Below are positions 21,901-33,900 of a stretch of DNA of 64,000 nucleotides, in pieces (position 1 is the stretch's first letter; every line of letters begins with the position of its first letter). The notes below the pieces were generated by a model. It had not been told where the DNA came from, ran no database searches, and saw only the letters and a program-made list of their open reading frames with translations. The position numbers and the translations under genes are program-made. Source of the DNA: Pachyseris speciosa (Eukaryota; Cnidaria; Anthozoa; Scleractinia; Pachyseridae); assembly GCA_016490735.1 (NCBI GenBank), contig JAEMWC010001563.1, positions 67,501-131,500 on the forward strand, written 5' to 3'.

Positions 21901-24900
21901 AAAGTTAGTTAAATCAGTTGTCCAGCCTTGGCTACAAACAAAGCAGAGCCATCATTAACATACACTGAAAAAGTAAAGCAAAATCATGATTCACTATTTT
22001 ATACACCACTTACATTTTGAATGAAATATGTATAGTCTTGAGGATACCTATAAATAACAAAGTAAATAAATACAAACAACCACTAAAACAATCACTAACA
22101 ATGATACAACAATTTTTGTGCAATGCATGTCTGTTAAAAAATGCTGTTTGACAACAGACCCACTGAACAACGAGAAAGCCTGATTACTCAAAGTGTTCAA
22201 ATTTTGGGACTTTTATTTCAACAAAATAGACTTCACAGTTGAAACGATAACCGCAAAGTAGTCAAAAAAGTATTAAAGCCTGTACCAGACTGGTAACAGC
22301 AGGGCACCTTGAAAAAGCCTAGTCAAAGTAATTTCAAGGATTCTACAGGTTTTAAACTTGTGACTTCTGATGATTGTGTGTTTCCAGAAAATATCCATAC
22401 CCCTGCCACACAGGGAATTTCATTTAAGATCCCCCTACCTCCTCCATTTTTTCAAGAAACCAATAATCCCCCACTCCTCTGGAATTTCCACAATTATTTA
22501 AAACACCCCCAACACCTCTGGAAAGTTTGCTTTTCAAGAAAGTGTTGCAGACGCGAATGTTGCGGCAATATTCTCAGTTTTCTGTTTGAAGAAAGGTACA
22601 AAAAATAGTTGTTTGTAAATCACCTTGATGGACAGAAATATTTTTAGTGTCCCAGTTACTGTAAAAACGTATGTATAAGTCGCATCTTTTTGCCGAAATT
22701 TTAGGCCAAAAATCGCGGGTGTGGCTTATATATGAGACCATTGCTTTCAGAGGGAGTAAACTGCCTTCTATGGGGTCACAAATCGCACTAAAAACCTTCA
22801 GTAAATAAGGATTAAACACATTGCTTACGGTAGAAATTGTGGCTCCTAAAGGAGTCATTTGTATCTTCAGGTTCTAAACCTGAATCTTGCCAGTAGTTCT
22901 AAACTCTAACTGGCATGGAATCTCTACTTCCACAAAGCTGCTTACAATGTTGTCTCAGTTGACTGATCACTTCAACACTGATCTCTCCACTGTGTGCAAG
23001 AAAATGCCACGCTATTCGGGAGAACTCGTGAGGCAAATGGCCAACCGTTTTGTTGCTTTTCATTAATTGCATGGCATGTTTATCCTTGGGGTTGTTAAAC
23101 TCTCGTTTAGCGACAAGTTTTTCTCTGATTGATGGCTTCCATACATCTTTATAAACCCTATCCACGGTGATGGGAATGCAAACCTTTCTGACAACCTTTC
23201 CATGTTGTTTACTGATCATGGTCAGCTACTCTGGTGTCCAGACTTCCCTCTGTAAATGTCTGCATGGTTACTAAGCAAATGTTTGTATGATTCTCCTGCT
23301 CTTTATTTTCCTTCAAATTTCATCGTTTTCATTTCAACTGTGGACTTTAACACTGAAGACAACCGTTATCAGTCCCAAGAATTAAGGAAATCGATTAAAG
23401 ATAAACTTGTAAAAGGTATTTTAAGAGTCGTTTTAATATGTCTTAAGGTCGTTGCAAATATACAGCATTAGATTTCGGCAAGTTTATTGCAAGCAACTCC
23501 AAATAAACAAACAACTTTTTTGCCAGAGTGCTTTTTTCAAGTTTTTAATTTTTCTCAAAATCATACTTGAAATTTGGGGGTACGGCTTATCTATGAGTGC
23601 GGCTTACATGTATACACAAGTTTTTACGGTTATCTCTTCTTACAGCCAAACTTTAAAATTTACCGCAAATTTCTTTGCAAATGCAATCGTCCCAAACAGA
23701 CATATGAAACAATGACTACTTTTAACGATAAAAAATAAGCGCAATCGAAGAACAAGTTCTACATGTGCAGTACGAAATTCATTGCAAAACATAAACTAGC
23801 GAGCCACGTTTTTCTCGGTTGGGAGAAAAGAAACTTGACAGTTAATCTTTGAATTTTTCTGCACCTACTGGTGGTTCAGCGAAATATAAAATGTGAACAA
23901 AAGATGTCTTTCGTTGGATAAAAATAAAATCATTGTGTTACATGATGTCAGGCGGTTTCAAGTTTCTTTTGACATATGCAAATTTCAGCACAGAAGACAA
24001 AATTTGTCCTTCCTCCAGTAATCTTCCAGTGGGTTTTGCTGCTGTCACGAACATCTTTAGTCAATTTTAATTATACTAAAGACTTGTTTTCAAAGTAGCA
24101 GGAGTTCATTCGGCAAACGGTTCAGTGCAAAACATTAGAACTGCATAAATGTAATTCAATATTCTGTTCTTAAAATATTCTGGAAAGACTCGCGGGAATC
24201 GCAGATCCTTCCACAATTTTTCAGTAAATGATGAAAGATTTTTGTCCGTTAAGGTTTTTACTGTAGTAAACAAATCAAAAGCTTTGCAAATACTTAGCGA
24301 ATGAGCTTATTTCTTAGCAGACGGCAATTTGTCACATATAACATTTCTTGTTTATAAATCAATGCATGCACGCTCATTGCAGTGCAACGTCAAAGTTAGC
24401 TAAGCGTTTTTGCTCTAAATTTCTGAAGATTCCTGGTTCAATAATATGATTTCCTGAAATCTTGTTGAGTCTGTATCAGAGGTAATTTAACTTGGTTTTT
24501 GTCGTTTGTCATTTCTCGATACGCTTACCGTATTTATTCGTCTATAAGCCGATCCCAGCTATAAGCCGAGACCCTAAACTTAGCAAGTGGAGTAGTGACC
24601 AGATGTTCACCAAAAAAACCCAGAAAACTCTTGGCTATAAGCCGAGACTTGAAAACTCCGTGGAGAAAAAAACGCATCGATCGTGTGCCACACTTCAGCA
24701 CGAATTATGTTGAAAATCTAAAAAGTTCAATGCCATACCTTCACCATAAAGAAATTTTAACGAACCTTGTAATTTTTAGGAAATGTTTGGAACCTTTTTA
24801 TGCCAAAAAACTCAGAACACTTCCAAAACACAAAAGATTGAAGTTGTAAACGACCCGCCATCTTGTATGACCTGGCAGGCTACGTGAGTGAGAGGTTACC

Positions 24901-27900
24901 AAGCCAGCAATGTGCTTTGAGTCATGCTCGGTTGTGCTTGATCCCAAAAGCAGAAACAGGATAGTTTTGCTCAAGTATATTGAAGAATTACATCACAAAG
25001 TAGACCCAATTAATTCACAGGAAATGTGTTGACTTCTGTGGAGATAACAAGCTTATAGTAGGGTATGTGAATCAACAAACAGGTTAAGTGTTGACTGGTG
25101 AAAGCTTCCCTGAAGCAAAACTGGCAAATGGCTCCTTTACGAGCCACCAGATATATAAAAGACAATGATAACACAGAAAACTTGTTTTTGGCTCTCATTT
25201 TTATTGTTGTCTTTGGGTCTTTGAACTTTTTCCCCCTGAAAGTTACCGGCTATAAGCTGAACCCCCTTCTCTGGTAAAACATTTACTCTCGGTGGTTTAA
25301 TGGAAAAATCGCTTGGCTTATAGTCAAATAAATACGGTAAGTCAAAGTGAAAGTGACCAAACAAAGTTCGCATGTTCACTTCTTGCGTATTCCTGCACTT
25401 CTAAAATAGTTTTCTTTTGTATGTTTTTTCACTGTTGTGTTTAAAATAATTAGGCCAACAGTTATTTGCATCTTTGAGAACATTCAAGCAACCATCTGAA
25501 AAAAAAACCCCTCCCCTTCGGATTTTCCAGGGGCTTTGACCCCTCCACCCCTCCGGAATTTCCAATCCCCTCCGTGGTGGGGTATGGATATTTTCTGGAA
25601 ACACACATTCTATACAAAATGAAGGGCTGAGGGCATAAACTGCCTATGTGTAGTTTTAGGTGTTTTTTTTGCATACGTTATTTCTCGAAAACGAAAAAGA
25701 AATCGGTGAAAAAAAATACGGGACAATGTTTTTGAATCAAAATGCAGTTCACATGCAAAAATTTGGACAAATCCAAGCGAACTAAAAAAACGGCCAAAAA
25801 TTACACATAGGCAGTTTATGCTCTCAGCCCTTCATTTGTCTGCCTTATTAACATGCATGAAGCAATGCCCAAGGGTATTCTTTATTTCTTTATTTGAAAA
25901 CTTAGCGCCAAATGCTCGTAACTGAAGGGTAAAACTGAAACTGGACATGAAATGACTGACAGGTAGAAAGGATTGTTCCATAGTGTGACGTAGACTAAAA
26001 GTTTTGGCGGTTAAAACATTGGTACTTACGCAACGTGTCTGCCGAAGCTCCCGACTCGATGCGCGCTAGCTTGTTTGGTTTAATCGAATTATGTCAATTT
26101 GCCTGTTCGCTCGGTGATCGAAGGACATCATGAAGTCTTGAGATCCACAAGTCTAACACGGCTGAAAGAAGCCAGTCGTGTTTTCTCTGCTTGCCAAACC
26201 ATGAAGAGAGAGATGAATTTGACTCTCCGGTTTGGGAGTAGAGATTAAGAGCCGGGCAGAAAAAAAACTCTGAAAACATCCCTCGTCTCAAAAGCGGCTC
26301 GGTTTTGCTAGTCTTGGTCAATTTCTGAAAGGTTACCGTGCTAGAATTTCCGAAAAGGAGAGGTGTTTTTGGAGTTAGGGGCAAATAAACTGGCTGATGT
26401 TTGCAGAGTGTCTTTCGCACGCGGAGGGCATAACATTCCCACAATTCATTGCGGCCGAAGTGGGCGCTGTCTCGCAGGCCATCGAAGCCGTGAAACAGTT
26501 CATCAAAATTCGGAAACATTACGGAGAATTCATCCGAGAGAGGGAAGTCAGCATGACGAGAAGTCCGTCCGTTTTTGATGACTATCTTGAAAACAATCCA
26601 GGGAAAAGTTGCATGGGCGCACGTGGAAAATATTACTCGTGGTCGGTCGTCGAGTTGTTATGTAAACACAGGGAGACATGCTGCCGAATTTCAACATATA
26701 AATCAGTTTTGCGTCGATCAACTCGGTTATTTTGATTTTATGGAGGCTTGTAAACATCAGCTAAATGTATTTTCAAGCGAGATAAACACCAGCAAAAACG
26801 TATTGGCACGCGAGATGACTATCTTGAAAACAATCCAGGGAAAAGTTGCATGGGCGCGCGTGGAAAATATTACTCGTGGTCGGTCGTCGAGTTGTTATGT
26901 AAACACAGGGAGACATGCTGCCGAATTTCAACATATAAATCAGTTTTGCGTCGATCAACTCGGTTATTTTGATTTTATGGAGGCTTGTAAACATCAGCTA
27001 AACTTATTTTCAAGCGAGATAAACACCAGCAAAAACGTATTGGCACGCGAGATGACTATCTTGAAAACAATCCAGGGAAAAGTTGCATGGGCGCGCATGG
27101 AAAATATTACTCGTGGTCGGTCGTCGAGTTGTTATGTAAACACAGGGAGACATGCTGCCGAATTTCAACATATAAATCAGTTTTGCGTCGATCAACTCGG
27201 TTATTTTGATTTTATGGAGGCTTGTAAACATCAGCTAAACGTATTTTCAAGCGAGATAAACACCAGCAAAAACGTATTGGCACGCGAGACATTTTAACAA
27301 GTCGTTGTGTTACGCATCAGACGATACGGATTAAATTTCACATCTTATGCAAATATTTACGTCTTGAAGCCAACAAAAATAGTTAAGTATTTTGTTCCAG
27401 TTTTTTCACTGTCGTCATTTATGTTGATTTGTGATACGAATTTCATTCCACTGGTTCCATTTGACGACGAAAATGAACCCTTCAAAATCGTTTCAGTAAT
27501 GACCAAAGCACGCGAAGCGCCAGTCAAATCTCTGTTTTGAAGCGGAAACCGACGGGAAACAGCTTACTCTTTTAACTCTTAATTTTGCCCTTGAACATCG
27601 TTAACTCAAATTTTCGGTGTTGCTCACGAACAGAAGTTGTTGGTAGTGGCCAAAAGCTATCTTCAAATAAAAACAGCCTTCTTTAATATTTTATTCTATT
27701 TCTCAGCCGACAGCAAGCTTTTTAAGTACTGAGTTAGAGTCAAATCCGATCCTGCTGTATGCCGTTTTCAACCAAAACACCCTCTTCAACACTTTACTTA
27801 CATCGGCCAAAGCCTTCCCGAAAGAATTAAAAATCAACCAAGAAACCTGTACGCTCTTTTCATTTCGGAGGAACCAAGAAACCAAGAAACCTGTGCGAGA

Positions 27901-30900
27901 CTCAAAATACGCCGCTTACTTTAACGTTAACGTTCGCAATGCCCTAGGCCGAACCCTATCCCTAGCTCTAACCCTAGCTCTAACCCTAACCCTAACTCTA
28001 ACCCTAGCCCTAATTTTAACCCTAACTCTAAACTTAACAATAACCCTAAATCTTTTGAGTGCTGTTTTCAAGTCGGACAAAATCTACGCGCGCTGGCTTA
28101 AGGTTAACCAAGGTTGCTGTGTGCTGTTTTTAAGTCAACCCAGAATGTTGCGCACTGTTTTCCGGCTAAGGAAGCTTCTTGAGCACTATCAGTAAGCAAA
28201 ACACTGGTAATAAGTGCTGCATTTAAAAAAGTCGACCATTTCCAAGTCGGATGGGCATCTTGTGGGCTGTTTATGAGTCAAAAAGGCACATTGCGCATGA
28301 AGAATACCCTTGGGCATTGCTTCATGCATGTTAATAAGGCAGACATATGAAGGGCTGAGGGCATAAACTGCCTATGTGTAGTTTTAGGTGTTTTTTTTGC
28401 ATACGTTATTTCTCGAAAACGAAAAAGAAATCGGTGAAAAAAAATACGGGACAATGTTTTTGAATCAAAATGCAGTTCACATGCAAAAATTTGGACAAAT
28501 CCAAGCGAACTAAAAAAACGGCCAAAAATTACACATAGGCAGTTTATGCTCTCAGCCCTTCAAATATGCTACAAAACTTAACACCTTAGCAGTACATCAA
28601 CACTACAAACTGTCACACAAATTATATTAAATTCATTTAAATATTTAAGGGATTGCTGTGAAAGGGGCACATATTGAGATTTGGCCTGAAAATCCAAATA
28701 TCTCTAATCTGCCCTACTTTATAACACAGACTCATTGTTCCAGGAATGTTGCAAGTACTTTTGTGGCATAAAGGCTAGCATTTGATGAATTAGTTACAAC
28801 TTGTTTTACAACTGTTTGGGTAATATAAGAAATTGCACGTGTTACTTCAGTTGCTCCAGTTTCTAGAAAGTCCTTCACTGATTTGCTAAATCCAGGCCTT
28901 CAAATCACAAAATAAGGGCAGAATTACATGTACATGTACAATGCACATTTCTGGTATAATAACCATTCTGTATGCCAAAGTAGAGCAGAGAAATTTGAAT
29001 TTGAGGCCAAATCTTGATAATTATACATCCTTTTTGCACCAACCATTCAATTCCACTGAATGTCACTGATAGTAAATAAGTGAAGGGATTGTCAACTGCA
29101 GTTACCTCAAAGATGCTTCAATGAGTTCCACAATGAAATCATTTTTGCCATTATTAGCAAGACCAACTAGACACTTGATAACCTCACCCGCTGGAAATTC
29201 TACAAAAAATAACAACAATACTATTTTGCCAAAGTCATATCTTAGAATATCTTGTTAATGATCATACTGTACAAGTATATGTTTTGTATACATGTATTTC
29301 TAAATAAATTTGCAAGTGTTACAGGCATGCTTTTGCCTAATGCATCAATGAGAAAATTGGGGCATGCTGTTCCCTGGAACATCAAGGAGTGAAGCTGCTT
29401 TATTTTCTAACATAAAATTACAGCTGTACTTCAAATAAAGACCTTTTCCTTACATGTTTGATAACCTACCAGGACCAGACTTAAGCTATTTTATGTGCAC
29501 ATTTTTTTTCCAGAGGTATATAATTTTTTTATTATTACTGAATGCAAATTTTTTTAAAAATTATAATTGTGTAATTTGTCAGTCAAGTATTTATTTATCG
29601 AGCATTTTGTTTACATCACTAATACATGTTTGACTTCATGTCAATCTTTCAATAGCAATACTAAGTTGTTCCCAAATCCTCAGGTCTTATGTTTTCTGTA
29701 GGTTGACAACAGCAGAAAACAAACCTTGATTGCCAGGCTTGGTAAAGAGAATCACAGTGTCAGCATTTGGGGACGGCTTTGGAGCTTCTTCCTTCTCCTC
29801 TTCATCTTCACTTGATTCAGCTTCTGTTTTCTGAAATAAAACAACAGTGGCCACTTATTCCTTTGATTCCCAGCTCTGACGGATGAGAAGTTTTCTTTAA
29901 ATATACATATATTGAAATGGAAAAATTACCAGAACAATAATAAATAAGCCCGCAAAACAAATTGGCTCTCCCATGGTGACCAACCATGACCAACAGTAAC
30001 TTTAATGAAACAAGCTATAGAAAGTTGATCATACACCTGTAAATGTGACCTCAAGCAAAAACATTTCTTATGGTATCCGTTTGAACAGCTTGAAAGCATG
30101 GCTAGACAAGCTCGGTTCAACGGCTGTACAGATGCAAATTTTTTCGAACAGTAGGGTAAAATGGCTGAACAGATGCAAATTTTTTTTCGAACGGCCAGGA
30201 TCAAACAGCTAAATGGCAGAAGAAATGTTCAATTGAACAGTGGAACAGCCAAACATTTTGCTTTGCCACTGAGTCAGACAGCTCCGATTTGCTATCTGTG
30301 GATAAAACTGCATTTGCGAAGCTGTTTTCTAGTGTTTAAAATAATTATTTATAACGAAAATAATACAATCTAAAAATATTTTGAGTGGCACCGTCACGTC
30401 TTAGCGACAATGTAAACACATGTTTGCATTTAGAATATTCTTTGTTTTTAACTAAACGCGCCACTCAAACTTTTGCCATTACCTCAGTAAGTTTTGAATG
30501 TTCCTGTTTATTTTAACATCTGAAAGCATGGCATCAATGGTTCTTTAAGAAAAGGATGGCAAATTTTGCATTTTACACTGGCAGTAAAAAGCGTAATTTG
30601 CATGTGTCATTAAAAATATTTTTGAGTGGCACCGTCGCGCCTAGCAAACACATGTTTGCATTGGGAATATTTTTCATTCTAATTATATCTCGCTTGCGTG
30701 TGTTCAAGCCTTGTGTGACAATTTCCTCAAAATAAATCACAACCAATCATGTGTATGTACATGTACATACGTATCTTGCTTTTAATACCTTTTTGTGGAT
30801 GCTGTAGTATCCATAGATACCACCATCCACTAGGCCATTATGCATGTAAGGTAACAAAAAAAATTCTGGAGCCAATAACATCACATACATTTGTATAATG

Positions 30901-33900
30901 CAGTAGATTTACTGTGGTAATCAATCAATTAGATTTCAAGGGATCTCATGTTATCTTTTGGTGGTCTGATAAGCGTCAGACAAGAAGTAGTATAGGGTGA
31001 ATTAATTCGACACCACCGCTCACCACACCCCTCATTGCTTCGCTCCTCGGGTATGTTTCACTGTTGTGTCAAATTAATCTACCCTATACTACTCCAAAAG
31101 AGGAAGGCAACCAGGGGGGGGGGGGGGAGGGAATGCAACCAGGGACCATCCTATTAGAGAGAGGGGGTATGGGGTGGGATTGATGGAAGGTACAGTACCG
31201 CTCAAAAGTAAATTACCAGTCGCATCGCATTTCCTACGCTACGCAATTCGTGTCACATGCTACGCGAATCGCGTCCTGCGCTACGCCATTCGCGTCGCGC
31301 GAGAGTCACTGAAGCGGAAATTTTTGGCATAAAATTTGGGTGATTTTGCAACATGACATCAATTAAATTCGCGTAACACTTTCCAAATGCAGCTATTGTT
31401 CTGTAGAATTTGAGTTGTTCATACGTGTAGTTCACTTCTGTGCAAATAAATATAGCATCATTGAGGTCATTACAAATCAAAAACTTGTAAACAAACCGAC
31501 GAATGATCAATTGCGAAGATAAGCATAATTCATTACTCCCGCTAGTGCTGAATTTACAGTACCGCCCAAAAGTAAGTTGCCAACCTCGCATTCGCGTCGC
31601 GCGCTACGCGAATCGCGTCGTGCGCTATGTTGTAGAAACTGTAAGTAAATTGGCTTGAAGCTGTCGTGCCATTTAAGATCCCCATTGTAAAGTAACAATA
31701 GCCGATTTCAATAGTCGATTTCCAGTGTTCACAAAAGACCGCTAAGAACAAATGAATATGTGTGATCAATCGATTGCCAGAGAACAGCAGCGCGTGCTAA
31801 GCTTTGAAATTTTGTGTCAAACCGTTTTTGCAGCGAAACTTGGCTAGGTTGAGATCAACATGATCAACTTGAGAAAACTATATACACAGTATGATGCACA
31901 TGAACATGGTTTTCCGTTGTCGGTCTTTCGAAGTGGAGGCATACTGTACAGAGAAATTCTACCGCAGTGAGTGTGGCTACTATCTAATTAATTCGCTTCC
32001 CTCTAATTCAAGCTTCTTCCTAAACTGAACATCAAACCGCCGATAATTTTGGCTCGTTAGTGACTGATGCTTAACTTTTGTGAGAGCTTTCTATTCATTT
32101 GATTCTTGACAACTTTAGTTAGCCGTTTGAAAATCGAAAATGTTTACACACTTGGGATGTTTCTTTTCATATGCGTGGTTTGGACGGAGCGAAGCACGTA
32201 AAATTGTTTTGCGAGTGTCTTTTATCGAGGGTACTCTAAGTTTAATGCGGATTATTACCAAACGCAAATAGGTATATGGTAATATTCGTTTGTGTACCTC
32301 AAAAAAGCTCAAAACATAGAGTTGGCACAGCGATTGAGGGGTAAACGAGCTGGGAGATAAGCTGTTCGTTCTTTTCGATTGATCGATAGACCGCACGTGC
32401 AACGCTTCCTTCAGCAACTCTTTTTACCGGGACAAACTCTACTGTAGCGCAACTTTACAAAGATATGCCCGGGAAAATGTTTTTAGGTCTTTCGAAGTAG
32501 AAAACATACGATTGAGTGCCGGCGTGTTGAATAACAAAGATGAATCTCAAATTCTACATGATAAGATCGAGCCGTGAGATAAGCTTATCGTTCTCTTCAT
32601 CGATCAATCAACCAAAGTAAGCTCAGCACGTGCGAGGCTTCCGAACTACCGTACTCTTCAGCAAATCTTTTTACATGGACACACTCTCCAGGAGCACAAC
32701 CTTACAAAGATATGCCCAGGAAAATGTTTTCCGGTCTTGCAAACTAGAAAATATACGATTGAGTGCTGGCGTGTCGAATAAACATTTCACAATACGCTTA
32801 TGAAGTCTTAATTAATGACTCAAACTTCATCAGCCAGATGAACTTCCAATTTCTACATGATAAGATTATTTGTTCAAAAAGAAGGAAATGAAATAAAGTC
32901 CGTTCTGCTTCGGGTTTTCCACGGCTTCTCAAGCAAGTAATGATTAACGAGTGTTGTGCCATGTTTACTGAGTGGAAGGTTTCAGGTTACACAGCCAGTA
33001 GTTTTTGCGGTTTTATGCAAATTTTAGCATGCATCGCTTTGTGATCTGAAAGCAAAATACAGCAAACAGTTGCCAATGGCCCTTTGCTTGTGGCGAACTA
33101 GCACTTAATTTTCCTAACGAATTCAGAAAACACGACCATATATCGTATTGACGACCGAACTGATAAAAGTTGTCATTTTAGCACTAGCGGAAGCAAGGAA
33201 CACCCGAGGAACAGTAACCATTCGCAATCGATCTTCGTCGGTTTGTTTACAAGAGGGCTGCGCCATTTCAATTCGTCATGAACTCCATGATGCTGTCTGT
33301 ATTTGCATAGAAGGGAACGACATGTATTCAATTGAAACAATAGCTGCATTGGTAAAGCGCTACGCGAAATTAATTGATTTTGCGTTGTAAAATCATCCGA
33401 AATTTATCCCAAAAATTTTTCGCTTCAGTGAGTCTCGCGCTACGAGAATTGCGTAGCGCGCGACGCGAATCGCGTTGCGCAGGCAATGCAACGCGACTGG
33501 CAACTTACTTTTGGGCAGTACTGGAGTTGAATTGTTATTGGTTCTGTCGTCGATGCGTTTAAATGGTCGTGTTTTCTAAATTCGTTCAGGACATAATCAA
33601 GAGCTAGTTCGGCACAAGCAAATGACTAATGACCGGCTGGGTTATTATTTTGCTTTCGGATTGCAAATTTGCATAAAACCGCAAAACTACTGTCTGTGTA
33701 ATTTGAAACCTTCCACTCAATATGACCAAAAAATTCATGAGAAGCCAAGGAATAGAACCCGAAACAGAACGGAGTTTATTTTATTTCCTTCTTTGTGTAC
33801 GAAAAATTTTATCATGTAGAAATCTGAAGTTCATTCTGGCAACGGTGAAGACGCATAAGTTTGGGTAGTTGTATGTGAAATGTTTTGTTTATTCAACACG

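Noticed and set aside
26397..26735. 112-residue frame upstream of the 237-bp array
   Set aside because: It has no homology I recognise, and its second half is the first repeat unit in another frame. Too weak to call a gene.
27893..28195. Leu/Thr-rich 100-residue frame
   Set aside because: It is the translation of the degenerate CCCTAA repeat.
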